DNA from: Bedellia somnulentella
Lineage: Eukaryota; Arthropoda; Insecta; Lepidoptera; Bedelliidae
Assembly: GCA_963576735.1 (NCBI GenBank)
Contig: OY755191.1
Location: 6,353,608 to 6,417,607, forward strand
DNA length: 64,000 bases
Direction of reading: 5' to 3'
The first letter of the stretch is position 1, and each line of letters starts with the position of its first letter. Shown one piece after another: positions 22,301 to 37,700 of this stretch. A program made the translations under genes and the position numbers. The notes under the pieces are model-generated. The model worked only from the letters and a program-made list of their open reading frames with translations, was not told the origin of the DNA and ran no database searches.

Positions 22301-25300
22301 TCCCAGGAAATCGAGGGGACTGTCGAAACTCACAATCATGTGACAGTGTATTTGTTTAAAACGCCGATAGGCCTGCCCTGTATAACGTGAGAACACTGCC
22401 TAAGCAAATCGTGGGTACTCTGAACAACAGGTGACAATATCACGTGATATTCAGAAGTATTACTACCTCTGCTAACCCCTTCAGGGATATTCGGCGTGAA
22501 CGTTTGAGTCTTTCTTGAGATGTAGAATTGTAGACTATCGCCTTTCGATGGATTTTAAGAAAAATGTAAGGTTACATATGGTTGAGCCTATTTAATATCG
22601 TACATACATACATATACTCACGGGTGTAAATCCCTAGATGGGGTAGCCAGAGCTAAGGAATCAGAAATTCCTCAGCCACTTTTTGAAAGTTAAGTGGGGG
22701 AAAGATGGTAAAATAAAGGTGGTTGGTGATGGGTCTCCAACAGCATCGGCCAAAAATCCCTATAAAGCCCCAATACCGTTAGTCGCCTCTTACGTACACC
22801 CGCCGGAAGAATTGGGGTAATGCTATTCTAAGCCGACACTACACAGCAATATCGTACTATAATAGAAATACCGGAAATACGAAGAATAATACAGTAACCG
22901 TCGTTTCCTCATCCGAGAGGCATCTTTGCCAGGTCTACCCATCTCTAAAACTTGTAAAATAAAATAATTTTTGACAAAAAGAAAACCGACTTCATAGTTA
23001 GAAAAAAAACCGAAAATAAACAATCTAGTACTAAAAAGTACGAAATAAGTTTTTTAATTGAATATGAGTACTGTGATTAATACCTTAGCAATTTCTTTAT
23101 TCCACACGCGTCAGTGCAACCTACCTAAATATAACAATTCTCTTAAATTAATTTTTGAGTCGGTGCCATTCAAACAAAAGTAAATTCACCCTACTATCTA
23201 CCTCTAATTATTACAACCTAATACGTACAAAAATCAATTTACCCTACAACTACAAGGTACCCTACATTTTACATGTATATGAAGTGCGAAATACACACTT
23301 CTTATTATCAATTATCATCGAGGCTGGCACCGGCTCACAAATTAATTTAAGAGAATTGTAATATTTAGGTAGGTTGAACTGACGCGTGTGGAATAAAGAA
23401 ATTGCTAAGGTATTAATCACAGTACTCATATTCAATTAAAAATCTTATTTCGTACTTTTTAGTACTTGATTGTTTATTTTCGGTTTTTTTTCTAACTATG
23501 AAGTCACTTTTCTTTTTGTTAAAAATTATATTTTATTTAAAAGACTAACAGCATAATATAACTTTTAAACTACAACATAAATATTCGTGTGACTTCTACG
23601 CTATAGTGAGGAAACGGAGCGCCTCGTTATTGAGGCGCCTGCAGGCTAGCACTAATGGAATCCTGAGAGCATTGTCCGAGCGCTGGGACTCGCCGATGAT
23701 GAGAAGGTGGTTGCAGTTACATGCCAGCGCATCACCTCTCGTACTATAGTTTGTAAACTAATTATAAATTTTTATTAATTTTATTGTATTTTGTATTTTA
23801 TTTATTTTTATTGATTATTACTTTTTTATGAGTATCTTTTTTTATTGATTTTTATTATTTTGATTTTATTCTTTGTGACATTATTTTTAATTGACATTTT
23901 TTTTATAATTTTAATTTATTTGTATTTTGCAACCGTGATAGCCCAGTGGGTAGAACACTCGGTTATCGTGCAAACGACTAGTGTTCAAATCCTGGGTCGG
24001 GCCTACACCAATTTGTCTTTTCTAAAGACATATGTGTGGTAAATTAATCATGGTTGTTAACGGTAAGGGAAAACATCGTGAGGAAACCCACATGGCTGAG
24101 TTGTACTTAGTCATGTGACAGTGTATTCGTACAAAACGGCGATGCAGCAGGCCCCCTATCACGTGAGTACACTGTCCATGCAAAACGTGGGTACTCTGAA
24201 CACCAGGTGACAAAGTCACGTGATGTTCAGAAGATTAGTACCTCTGCCAACCCCTTCTGGGATATTCAGCGTGAACGTTTATGTTATGTTATGTATGTTA
24301 TGTTATGTTGTATTTTGTAGTTTTCATTTTATGTTGTATGTAATGGCTAAATATGGGCTACTAGCCTGAAATAAATGATTTTTATTTTATTTTATTTTTT
24401 TTATAAATCTTCACCAATATGCATTATTAAATCATCTTTTATCCATAACCTTGAAACATTACTGAGTAATTTCTCATTCTGAAGATTTTGGATGCCTGTT
24501 TTTGGAGTTTTTAGGCATGAGTTTAATGTAGGATTTTAACATGGATATATTATGCTATACTTGCGTATGTAGATGGGCAGCACAAAGATGCCAGTGACAT
24601 ATAAAACTGAGTACAACGGTGTGCGTAAATGATTTTGTGTCCGTGACACTAGTAATGCAGAATACTAACGCCCGATTTCTGAATTGAGTATTCAAGCTGA
24701 GAACGACTTTAGTATCGTTTTGTCTCATTCAGTTGTTAGGATTTTAATGAGACAGAACGATACTTAAGTTGTTCTCAGCTGGAATACTCAATTCAGAAGT
24801 CGGGCGTAACTAGCCCTATTAAAATTAATAAAAATTGCGTATCTGATATTTTTGCCAATTTGTAAACTTTACCTTAATTGTAAATTGTATACATATACAT
24901 ACATTTGCATTGAAAACGAATGAAGTATATAGACTGGTAATTATTACAGTTTTAATTTAGACCAGAATGGCTAAAAACTTAACGTTTGTCAGAAGAATTT
25001 GTATTTGATTTAGATTCTATACCAATATGCTATATATAACTTTATCAATAAAACGCCATAGTCATTGCTTAAGTACCAGAATTACGAAAATAAGAAAATT
25101 ATTTTCGTTCATGTTTGATGCTAAGACCATTGTAGTCCGATATCTATTACGTTATTGTACGTTTATTCTAAGACGTTTGTTACTTACTGCCAATCTGAGA
25201 AAAACGCTCAAATGTTTATTTATAGTAAGTATTTTTTTATAACATACATACATACATATACTCACGGCTATAAATCCCTAGAAGGGGTAGCCAGAGCTAA

Positions 25301-28300
25301 GGAATGAGAAATTCCTCAGCCTCTTTTGGAGGTTGCGTGGGGAAAAAGATGTTAAAATAAAGGTTGTTGGTGATGGGTCTCCAACCGCATCGCCCAAAAA
25401 TCCTTTAAAAATCCCAATACCGTTAGTCGCCTTTTACGTACACCCACCGGAAGAAATGGGGTAGTGCTGTTCTAAGCCGACACTACACAGCATTTTTTTA
25501 TTCATTATTATAATACAGCCTAGTATATTACACTCGCAAGACGGGTATGAATGTAATGTACACCTTAGAAGGTCGTCAAGTCAGCATAGTTAATGATATT
25601 AGATTCACGGAAATATTGCATAACATAATATACCTATTGCATCGCTAGCTTAAGTCAAATTACTTTATTCAATCAAATCTTGTGCATCACATACCTGCAT
25701 ACATATATATTTACAGCTTTAATCTTATTAAAAGGTTGGCAGAGCATTGAAATCGTTAAATTATTGTTCGGATTGGGGCGATGATGGTTAAATCTTTTCT
25801 GATATTTTAGCATCACGTCGTCCACTCAATCCAACTCAACTCAAATGTCCCCGAAGGGGTTGACAGAGGTACTAATACTTCTGAACAACACATGACATTT
25901 TCACCTGGTGTTCATAGTACCCACGTGATAGGGGCAGGCCTATCGCCTTTTGGTACGAATACATTGTCTCATGACTAAGTATAACTTAAGCCATGTGGGT
26001 TTCCTCACGATGTTTTCCCTCAGCGTTAACAACCATGATAAATTAACCACATACATGACTCTACTTGGAGGACAGCTCAGGTAAGACCCGTTAGGCGCCT
26101 GATTTGTGAAGAATTAAAAAACGTGTATGATAAGATTGATAATTTTAAATGAAGCTCGTTAAATTCTAGATAATTGACGTTTCTTCCATGTATAAATTAA
26201 TTATTTTTAATATTATTTGGAAATAATTTTCGTTCTTAAGGTTCAATGTGTCATGATGACATAGAAAAGCATGAGTTAAATTAAAATCTACGAACCAATA
26301 TTGTACTCAGACTACTGATATAGAGTTATTATATCTTTATCCACAAACTTTGCAATAACATACATACATACATATACTCAAGGCTATAAATCCCTAGAAA
26401 GGGGTAGCCAGAGCTAAGGAATTAGAAATTCCTCAGCCACTTTTGGAAGTTGCGTGGGGAATAGATGGTGAAATAAAGGTTCTTGGTGATGGTGATGGGT
26501 CTCCAACCGCATCGCCCAAAAATCCCTTAAAAGCCCCAATACCGTTAGTCGCCTTTTACGTACACCCACCGGAAGAAATGGTGTAGTGCTATTCTAAGCC
26601 GACACTATACAGCATCAAACTTTGCAATAAATTGATTTTAATGGTTTCAATGGTGACTTATACAGTACTTTGATCATGAATACTGCGATAAAGTGAATCT
26701 TAATTACCTTAGTAACAGAGCTACAAAAAAGATAAATTATCGTCAATTGGTTACAGCAATGAAACTTTAGTAATTCGGCTGACTGACCGGTTCGGTTCAA
26801 CAGCATAGCAATTTGAATAATAACTGATGTGTTGTGTTGTATGGTAATATAAAAAAGTCGCAACTCAATAAGGGCTTATTAAAATTTCAGAATAACAGAA
26901 TAAAAGAGAAATTTTGCTTTAAATCTTACAGACCACCTTTGGATGGTATAAGGTCTGTAATTCCATATACAAAACTGGTCGAATCACGGATCGCGTTAGT
27001 GTATATAATGGTAATGATGTACAGCTATTGCATTAATTGCATATTCATATATGCTGATAAGTTCACAGAAATAATGAAGTAGTTGAGAGATTAGTTGACA
27101 TATTGTTGAAGTACGTTCTCAGATATAAGGCTTCTTGCAGACAAACTATTTGTACTAAATATTGTTCATTTATTACTACGATGGTCAAGAATGAAAGTAT
27201 ATTTCATATAAATAATTTATTAGATACTAGTGAACCACCCCGGCTTTGCACGGTAAGTACTATTTTTCAAATATCTAAGGTTTCCTCAATCAGTGCCAGC
27301 CCTTTCCAAAGCTAAACTATCACAAACAAATAAATAATCTAAGTTAAAAACTTTACCTCTTTATACATACATACATACATAATACTTATGGCCATACATC
27401 CCAAAAAGGGGTAGCCAGAGCTTCAGAGCTTAAAACTCCTCAGCCATATTTAGAAGTTGATAGGGGAGAAGAAGTATCATTGGTGATGGGTCTCCCACTG
27501 CATCGCTCAATAACTACTTAAAAGAGCCCCATACCGTTCGTCGCATCTCACGATACCAGAGGGTAAAAAGGGGTAGCGACATTCTAAGACTCTCTATAAC
27601 TCTTTATAATTTTAGTATTAATTGGTTAAATACTGTCAAAAAAACTAGTTTTATATGCAGTTTTTGTATAAATAATAATATATTATAAATAATCATACGA
27701 ACTTAATACATAAATATCATGTTTTCGTCAAAGACAAAAAGGCGGTTTCTGTGATATACGAGTAGATATACCGCACGGTCAGCTGATCCATTTCATTTTA
27801 CATGGCGTTGAATTCACTTTATATTTACTAACTAGTGGATCGTCCCAGCTTCGCACGGGTAGCGTTGTTTTTTTTAAATATCTAAGGTTTTTTTCTTCAG
27901 TCACTGCTCAAGCATTGTGAAATTCAGCGCAATGTTTTCAATTTATTAAATTTATAGCACTCCCTAAACAGTGTAGTTTGGTGATTTTAACTGCGCTTTA
28001 ATGAACGGTTCAGTATTTCCGTTTAATAGCAAATTTTGGAATAAAACGCTATGAAGTATTTATAACAATCTAAAAAATAAATCATTACGTAATGTAGGAT
28101 GCAACTACTGGCGCCATCTAGTATGTTATATGTAAATTAGTAAAGATTTGGTTTTGGTCACGGGCGCGATGGCTTATTTTATGTATAATTTCGGTGTTTC
28201 TCTACCGATTTTTATGATTCTTTTTTTATTGAATAGGTAATAATGTTACCTTTTTTTAAATTAGGGATGAGTGAGAGGTTTACAAACGTAAGAGTAAACA

Positions 28301-28651
28301 AATATAATCAGAATGTTCCGAACTGCTAAGCTATCAGGAATTACACGTGTTATTGTGAGGCAACCGTAAAAGATAGACATAAACTGTTGAGGATGTTTTT
28401 TTAGATAACTTTATGAACAATATTTCCGTCATACATGATTTCTATGTAAGTTTAACCATTAAGGCTGCACACCCGACGGAAGCTTAAAAAATGGAGTAAC
28501 TTCTCCCGTTTTCCCATAATTACCCAAAATTCCCCTTTACTACTCTGCTGGAAAGTATACAAAAACCTGCCTAGGAGTATGAAGAATAATTGTACCAAGT
28601 TTCGTTAAAATCTGTCGAGTAGTTTTTGTTTCCATAAGGAACATACAAACC

Positions 28652-28701
<50 letters not shown>

Positions 28702-31700
28702 AATTTTACTGATTGCATTTTTGGCATCAGTATCGATCCCTAATCACCACCTGATAGTTATTTTGAAAATATATTTCATGTACAGAATTGACCTCTCTAC
28801 AGATTTATTATAAGTATAGATTAATTAACAATATAATTGTACCTTTCGGAAAGGGAGGATATATGACAAAAAATATAAACATTATATTCAGTTAGACGGG
28901 TTATCCTACCTGTTAGACGAACATGGTAAACAACACCCCTATCTACAGAGTCAGTCAATTATATTATCATGTATTGGCTAAGTGAGAAGAGTTTACTTTG
29001 CATCCACCACGTTACACTGCAAGAACAGGCATTCTTTTTTTTAATTTAATGATCTCAATTCACGGTTTCTTCTTCGTTTTCGTTTTGTTTAATATTCATC
29101 ATTTATTTATTTATTAATAAATTAAATATTCATTTAGATTATTTTTTAACCGACTTCAAAAAAAGGAGTGTTCTCAATTCGACCAGTATATTTTATTTTT
29201 TTTTTTTTTTTTTTTATGTATGTTCGCCGATTACTTCGCCATTAATGAACCGATTTTGATTAGTATTTTTTTATTCAAAAGAAGATACTCCCGGATTGGT
29301 ACCATGATGAGGATATCAGGGTCTGATGATGGGATCCTGGAGAAATCGAGGGGAACCCTCAAATTTTATAGGCAAATGTACCGCGTTTTACATATTTTCT
29401 GAACTTATATTGGCATTTGCTTCTGAAAATCATATTGTTATGCTGCTGAGCTGATGATGATGGAAGGTGTGGGTCCTCAATCACTAGGTAGGTGGTTCTT
29501 TCCACATTCTATATAGATTTATACTCCTCTTCGTAGCTTTTATGAAGAGAAGTACAGGTTCACTATAAACATTTCTTTTGTTATGTTATTGTTACCGAGA
29601 AAGTACCATGAGACCAGGATCTGATGATGGCATCCCAGGAAATCGAGGGGACTGTCGAAACTCACAATCATGTGACAGTGTATTTGTTCAAAACGCCGAT
29701 AGGCCTGCCCTGTATAACGTGAGAACACTGCCTAAGCAAATCGTGGGTACTCTGAACAACAGATGACAATGTCACGTGATATTCAGAAGTATTACTACCT
29801 CTGCTATCCCCTTCAGGGATATTCAGCGTGAACGTTTGAGTCTTTCTTGAGATGTAGAATTGTAGACCATCGCCTTTCGAAGGATTTTAAGAACAATGTA
29901 AGGTTATATATGGTTGAGCCTAATTAATGTCGTACTATAATAGAAATACCGGAAATACGAAAAATAATACAGTAACCGTCGCTTCCTTATCTGAGAGGCA
30001 TCTTTGCCAGGTCTACCCATCTCTAAAACTCGTAAAATAAAATAATTTTTAACAAAAAGAAAACCGACTTCATAGTTGGAAAAACAACCGAAAATAAACA
30101 ATCTAGTACTAAAAAGTACGAAATAAGTTTTTTAATAGAATATGAGTTCTGTTATTAATACCTTAGCAATTTCTTTATTCCACATGCGTCAGTTCAACCT
30201 ACCTAAATATTACAATTCTCTTAAATTAATTTTTGATTCGGTGCCAGTCAAACAAAAGTAAATTCACCCTACTATCTATCTCTGATTATTACAATCTAAA
30301 CAATATATATCTATCGCCTAACGTTTTAAATGGTAATACGTACAAAAATCAATTTACCCTACAACTACAAGGTACCCTACATTTCACATATATGAAGTGC
30401 GAAATACACACTTCTTATTATCAATTATCATTGAGGCTGGCACCGGCTCACAAATTAATTTAAGAGAATTGTAATATTTAGGTAGGTTGAACTGACGCGT
30501 GTGGAATAAAGAAATTGCTAAGGTATTAATAACAGAACTCATATTCTATTAAAAAACTTATTTCGTACTTTTTAGTACTAGATTGTTTATTTTCGGTTGT
30601 TTTTCCAACTATGAAGTCGGTTTTCTTTTTGTTAAAAATTATTTTTAGTTTGTGAGATTATACTACAATATAGCGTAAGCATGTAAACTTCTTTGTGACC
30701 TGCCGTTAGTGTAACCTCAGTAGAAAAATAAATGTATGTGTCTAGCAATTTACTTATGCACCAACTAGACTAATACGTATAATTGATGTTATATAAAATA
30801 GTTGAACACTTTTAATAATTAACTTCACTGTGGTCTTCCGTGGCGAGCGTATGTAACTAGCTTATACATATGCAGCGAAACATCTTATACCAACACTTAT
30901 AATTCAAATGATGTTGATTATATGCGGCGTATTCGTTGCCTTAGTAACACACTGCAGACAGATATCTTGTTTCGTTTTAAAAAACAACAACTTATTATAT
31001 CCGATGATAGGTTAGAATCAAGTCTAAATACGGTCTAAATGGAAATCTCCAGACCTGTATCTTTTTTAATTTAAGAGTTCCTAATAAATAAAGAATAAAT
31101 AAAGGAAAGAAAAATTTCGACGCAGGCGGGATTCGAACCCGCGACCTTCGGGTATACGCCTCCGTCGCTCTTGCCAATTGAGCTACCGTGTCAATGGCTG
31201 CCAGCGCGAAATTCTTCTATCCTTTATTTCTTTTACACGTTTTAGTAGTGTTTGCGTCGAAATTTTTCTTTCCTTTATTTATTCTTTATTTATTAGTAAT
31301 AATCCCCACATGAGGTTTTCATGAACAAAAAGATTTAAATTAAGAGTTCCTGTTATTACCTTAGATATATTAATTTGATACGTTTTGTATCTAATTTTAA
31401 TTGGTCGCCGTCAGAAGAAATACTTTTTATTTTATTATTATTTATTTTTATTTATACACAGTTTTAATCTTAATGTGTCCTCCGTGGTTGTCCTCTATTG
31501 AGATTACCGTTGTACTAGTATACTGCGTTTATACGTCTGTCACTAACTTTTTCCGTACACATTGTCTAAAACTGCAATATTAAAATCATATAGACACATG
31601 TTTGGAAGTGATGATAATAATAGACTGACACAGGGTCAACGACAGATCACTAAACAATTTGTTTCAATCTATTGTCATTCACAATTTATGATCAATCGCC

Positions 31701-34700
31701 CCACTATGTGTGAACATGAATTTAAATTCCTTTGGCTGGCACACAAGATCAAATATGGTTAAGATTTTTAATTATTAATATAAATACCCATTGCATAAGC
31801 TAACGTCTACTGTCGCCATTGTCAACAAAACAAAACATACAAAAGATGTGTAATAGTGGCAAAAGTACTATATCTATAAAAAGAACAGTTCCGATCAGAA
31901 GATAAAGCCTGGTTACAACAGGCCAAAAAGCAGGCGAAGGCACACTATCTGATTTAGCTTAGGTACACAACCTTTGCCCCGCCAGGGCGGCCCTCAGCTG
32001 CCTGGTATACATTAAGTCGTGGTGAAGCCGCACAGGCCACAGAGCCAGCAGCGATCAAACCTTTCGAAAAAACTATGTTTCGAAGTCTCCATAATAGGGT
32101 CCCACTTTACCTCTTTGGTACGGAATCCTAAATAAGCTTATAAATCTAGTTTAACCAATAATTTTATAAAAAATCAAAGTGTCTTCATATTTAAGAAGAA
32201 GTTGTTAAGACGGAATCGAAAATGTAGAATAGAATAGAATAGAATAACTCTTTATTGCACATCAAACACAAATTTGTAAAAATAATAATATGATCAAACA
32301 GTTTACAGTGAGGTACAATTGGCGGTCTTATCGCTAAAAGCGATCTCTTCCAGACAACCTGTATTAACCATGTATTAAAACCTTACGAACTTAAATAAAG
32401 CTATTAATTGAGCTTTGACACAATCACCTGAATCAATCCTGAATTATTGCGATCTAAATTATACCAATAATAACAAAATCAAAACAATTAATGTAATATA
32501 TTCATTCTTACTAAATAATGCTTAGGTAATTCGTAAGAATCTATTGATTTTCAATACTCGTAGTTGACATTAATGATCTTTATCGCTGTGGAAACCGTGT
32601 AACTGGTAACATTTAAATAGTATCTATATATATAAAACGCAAAACTGTCTGACTGACTTATAATCAACCGTATAAGCAACCGTGATAGCCCAGTGGGTAG
32701 AACACTCGGTTGTCGTGCAAACGACTAGTGTTCAAATCCTGGGTCGGGCCTACACCAATTTGTCTTTTCTAAAGACATATGTGTGGTTAATTTATCATGG
32801 TTGTTAACGGTGAGGGAAAACATCGTAAGGAAACCCACATGGCTGAGTTGTACCTACTTAGTCATGTGACAGTGTATTCGTACAAAACGGCGATAGGCCT
32901 GCCCCCTATCACGTGAGTACACTGTCCATGCAAAACGTGGGTACTCTGAACACCAGGTGACAAAGTCACGTGATGTTCAGAAGTATTAGTACCTCTGCCA
33001 ACCCCTTCGGGGATATTCGGCGTGAACGTTTATTTTATGTTTATGTTTTATGTTATTATGACTTATAATCAACGCACAGCCGAAGCTACTATACTCATAA
33101 ACGTTAACATAAACGTTCACGCCGTTTATCCCCGAAGGGGTTGGCAGAGGTTGGAACTCACATGGCAAGCGCCATCTAGTTTCCAGAGAAAGTACCCACG
33201 TTTTGCTTAGACAGTGTACTCACGTGATAGGGGGCAGGCCTATCGCCGTTTTGAACGAATACTATACTCAGTAACTTGAAATTTGTCCAGAGGTGTCTAA
33301 GTGATTACTAAGAAAGGAATTTCAGATATACCAACCCAAAGCGGATGAAATAGGGGTGTGGAGTTTATATGTAAGTTTTTAAATTGTAGATTTAGAGGTT
33401 TGAAAATTGATAAGAGCTTTTCGATTACCCTATTCAATGATTTTTGGAGGAATAATTAACAAAATTTGTAAGTAGGGAGTAAATTTTGTATGCAAATTAT
33501 CTCATTTCTGTACTTAAAAACTTGAATTTCATTGTAGGGGTTCCGTTTATGATATAAATAAAAAAAAAGTATTTACAGAAATTCATCCCCTAAAGGGCCA
33601 TTATGTAATGTATGGCCTCCAAACATTATGTAATGTGCCATATGCCCGATTTTTCTGTTGTGTAGTGTAGTCTAATTAATTTGCCTAAATTACATCAATT
33701 TACACAATTAGGTTCATTTTAACCTTTGTAACAAATTTTGCATTAGCGTTTTTTTTAATTCTATTAGATTAGAATAAATGGGCTACTTTTTTCTCAGAGT
33801 TAATGTTGCAGCAAACTCCGTATGAAAAATATTTTTTAATCTGCTAGCTACGTATGTAACTTTAGCCAACACACTTTCAAAAATACCAGAAAACAATAAA
33901 ATTAATTAAATGCACGAAAATAACTGATATCACTCTTTATCTAGAATGCATTTATGCAATCATTTTTGAGAAATAATTTTTTGTGTTAATATTTTAAATC
34001 AACATTAAATTTTATCGTTGCAATCAAAAGCCTCGTTAATTTTACCTAATTTGTACTCAAGTTTTGTTGAGGTAGATAACTATTAATCGTCTATATTTTT
34101 TTATATTTTCTTCATCCGTTACACAAATACATTGTTGAAAGAAATATGAAATATCAGCAGAAACTCTTCAGTCACATTTGGAAGTTGACAGGGGACAAGG
34201 CGACAGAAATAAAGTATCGTTGGTGATGGGTCTCTAACCGCATCACCTAAAAACAACTCTAAAAGCCCCATACCCTCGCGTCTTACGAAACCAGGGAGTA
34301 AAAAGGAGTAGTGATATTCGGAGGCGGCACTACACTATATTGAAAAGATTTATATTAAGTGAGGTGGCTATGTGATGTATATCTGTGATTCTAACGTACA
34401 TTTTCTCTCTGCGGTTGCTTTTATACCGCCAACTTTTCAACACTGACCCAAAAGCCCCCTGTAAAGTTCACATTGTTAAAATATAACTTCTAAAATCGTT
34501 TCATTTATTGTGAAGACAGAGACTTATTGAGAACCACTTATTACGCTCATGAAAAACCTCTCTCGAATCGTGCACAATATCAATCTTATCGTACGTGGCT
34601 ATTTATTCCTCTTAATTCAATAAAAATGTCTAAAGTTGGTTAAAATCCGTACTTCGGGACATCGGGCTTGCAAGTTACGCAGTGCCACCAATTTTACAAC

Positions 34701-37700
34701 TTCTTCGTTTCCGCACCAACTTAATGATAAAAAAGACATAAAAGATGCTTTAACGTATTCCAAGGTTACTACACCATAAAACTGATTAAATATTCATAAG
34801 GACATAACTCATAATTTGTACATAATTGGTTATCGTAAATTAATATATATTTACAAAATGACTCTAAATGAGGAAACCAAAGTCATATTTTAGCTTTAAA
34901 ATGAATAAATTTTGTTCAGAATATGCATTCACAATATATTCACGGCTATGAATACCTAAAAGGGGTAACCAGAGCTGCAGAATAGGGAATTCCTCAGCTA
35001 CTTTTGGAAGTAGAGTGGGGAAAAGATTGTATAATAAGTATCGTTAGTGATGGGTCTCCGACTGCATCTCTCAAAAATCACTTAAAGTGCTCCAATACCC
35101 TAATTTGTCACTTACAGACACACACACACACACAGGAAGAAATGGGTTGGTGCTTTTCTTACCCATTTTACACCACTATGAATTTATGTTAATAAATTCA
35201 AATTTATACTACTATGATAAAAGATTTCATATCTTTTTATCTTAATTCCAGGGTTTAGGCTTCCCCACATTTTTTTCAAAATCTATTTTAAAATCTTATT
35301 TTTCATTCAAATCCTAAGTATTATCTAACCACACGTTCCTTTTTTGTATTACCAGAGATAAACTTATCTTGAAGGTTACTTATTACATTGATATCATTGT
35401 TCTTCAACTTATCCCAAGTATAAAACTGTAATTAACCTTCAAATCATAACGAGGAATGTAATATTAATAAATTGAAGATTAACGTAGGTACATGAGACAA
35501 ATTTACAATTTTTTTTATTACTGGAACATATAAGACAGTCCAAGGCTTTTCCCTATCATACTGTAAATTAATATGTATACGATAATAAATCATAATTTGC
35601 CCTTTATTTGTTTATGTTTATTAGTAAATAAAACTGTTCATCATAACTATTAAATTCGAAATAATATTTAAATATTTGTAAAGCTATTAATAATAATCAT
35701 CTCATTTCTTGCACCTTTAAACATTTATGGAAAATTTAGTGGATTTCTTAATAATATTCCAATAATTGTAATCTTAACAAGAACGAGACGGGAAAGTTAT
35801 TTTAAAATCTTTAGAATCACAAAAGCGAGTTCTGTCGGATAAATAACAAAATAAGGAATAAACTATCACTAACTTTTAGCACTAAAACAATGTGAGGAAA
35901 ACTTGATACTAAGGTCATGACTGGTGGTGATTAACAGACAATAAAACTCGAAACGCAATGGGAAAATAAACGAATTCAATGCATAAAAATTTGTCCAAAT
36001 TTCGTTTTCTATTTTGATATCGATGTTCTGTAAAGGTTGTAGGTAGTACGATTCTCATGGGCTGTTTTTCTTGTCTTCGGTGTTTGAAAATTGTGAACTT
36101 TTATTGGTAAAGTATATTTTAAGGTGATATGGGGCTCATAAATTATTTTAGGACGATGCGGTTGGAGACCCATCACTGAAAATCTTTATTTTACAATCTT
36201 CCCACTCAACTGCCAAAACTGGCTGAGAAATTTCTTATTTTAAAGCTTTGGCTACCCCTTCTAGGGATTTATAGCCGATAGTATATGTATGAACAAAAGT
36301 AAAGGTTAACCAGAAAACATAAATCATAAGTTTTGTGACGACCCTGAGATAGATCAAGGTAGTTTATGGAATAAATAATCATAACAAATTATGCATCATT
36401 ATGTTTCTGATTTCGGTATAATGTTCATATTATGTGATCCCTAAATGAACACGATTTTAATTATATTACATACATATACTCACGGCTATAAATCCCTAGA
36501 AGGGGTAGCCAGAGCTAAGGAGTTAGAAATCCCTCAGCCACTTTTGGAAGTTGCGTGGGGAAAAGGTGGTAAAAATAAAGGTTGTTGGTGATGGGTCTCC
36601 AACCGCATCGCCCAAAAATCCCTTAAAAAGCCCCAATACCGTTAGTCGCCTCTCACTTACACCCACCGGAAGACATGGGGTAGCGCTATTCTAAGCCGAC
36701 ACTACACAGCTATATTAATAAAACAAATAATTATGTAAATAAAATAAAGCTTTATTTGCTCAACACAGAGCATTTAAAAACGTTGCTAGGGCCCCTGTAC
36801 TAGACCTGAGAGATCTGTTAGACTGGGTACCCCGCTTTACGTTGTCATGTTGTTATAGATTTATTAAAACGTTCAATCATAGCAGCGATAATGTTTTCTT
36901 TAGATATTATTTGTTTTATATACTTAAAAATAATATAACTATTTAATTACACAGAAAAACAACTTCTTTACAAAAAGTATAGGCTTGAGAGGGTAATGTT
37001 TATTTTAATAACGTTTGTAGATTAGAGTAGAAAGGACAAAGGAACAAAAAGCGAGTGAGCTCAAAAAGGCAGGCGTCCGAAGAATGAAGAATAAAAGAGC
37101 ATGTATGAGAAGACTGATGGATGTAAACGAAACTAGAAAGGTTTGTCAGGATCGCACAGTGGCGATCGGTAGTCTCTGCCTACCCCAATGGGTACTAATG
37201 GCGTGTGTATATGTATTTATGCATGTTTGTATATTCTTTTGGCACGTTTTATATCCTGAACGGCTTGATCGCATTATTATTCTGGTTGCCTATAAATATG
37301 TTATCAAATCCACTCCATTATTCTCTTAAATATGAGCCTTTAAAGCGAAGTAAATGCATCGATAAGAATTTATATAAAATTACATTTAAATATGCTTACA
37401 TTATGCTATTGCAATTCTTGGAATGACAAATTCATAATGTTACGATTTAATCTCGGCATATCATATTCTGCATATTTCTCAGAAGAGTGATATTCAAAAT
37501 ATATCTTTACGGGTACAGGCTAACATACTAATGATGTTAGGATGATATAAAAAAAAAAGTTAAAAGCAAAGAACGATGTATTGATCGAGTATTTTCTCCT
37601 TGAGATGTACTAGGATAATACTAACGGGTAGAAGGTTGTTTTAGAATAAAGTGTGTACTTAAATTATCACTTACACATATGTCCTCATGGCTATAAAGTT

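Larger units (their letters stand above)
21866..23529. mobile_element. Composite element A (AACCGACTT ends)
   Basis: It starts TTTTTTAACCGACTT and ends with the long-inverted-repeat element, so both outer ends carry an inverted AACCGACTTC motif. Inside are a SINE-A-like part (about 22330-22512) and a younger SINE-B at 22604-22847. It is collinear with 29138-30643. Confidence 0.65.
29138..30643. mobile_element. Composite element A, second copy
   Basis: It is inserted in segment copy 2 and absent from segment copy 1 (junction near 111-125). It lacks the SINE-B present at 22604-22847 and so shows the empty site at 29926-29935. A long T run lies near 29200. No intact protein gene is seen. Confidence 0.7.
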
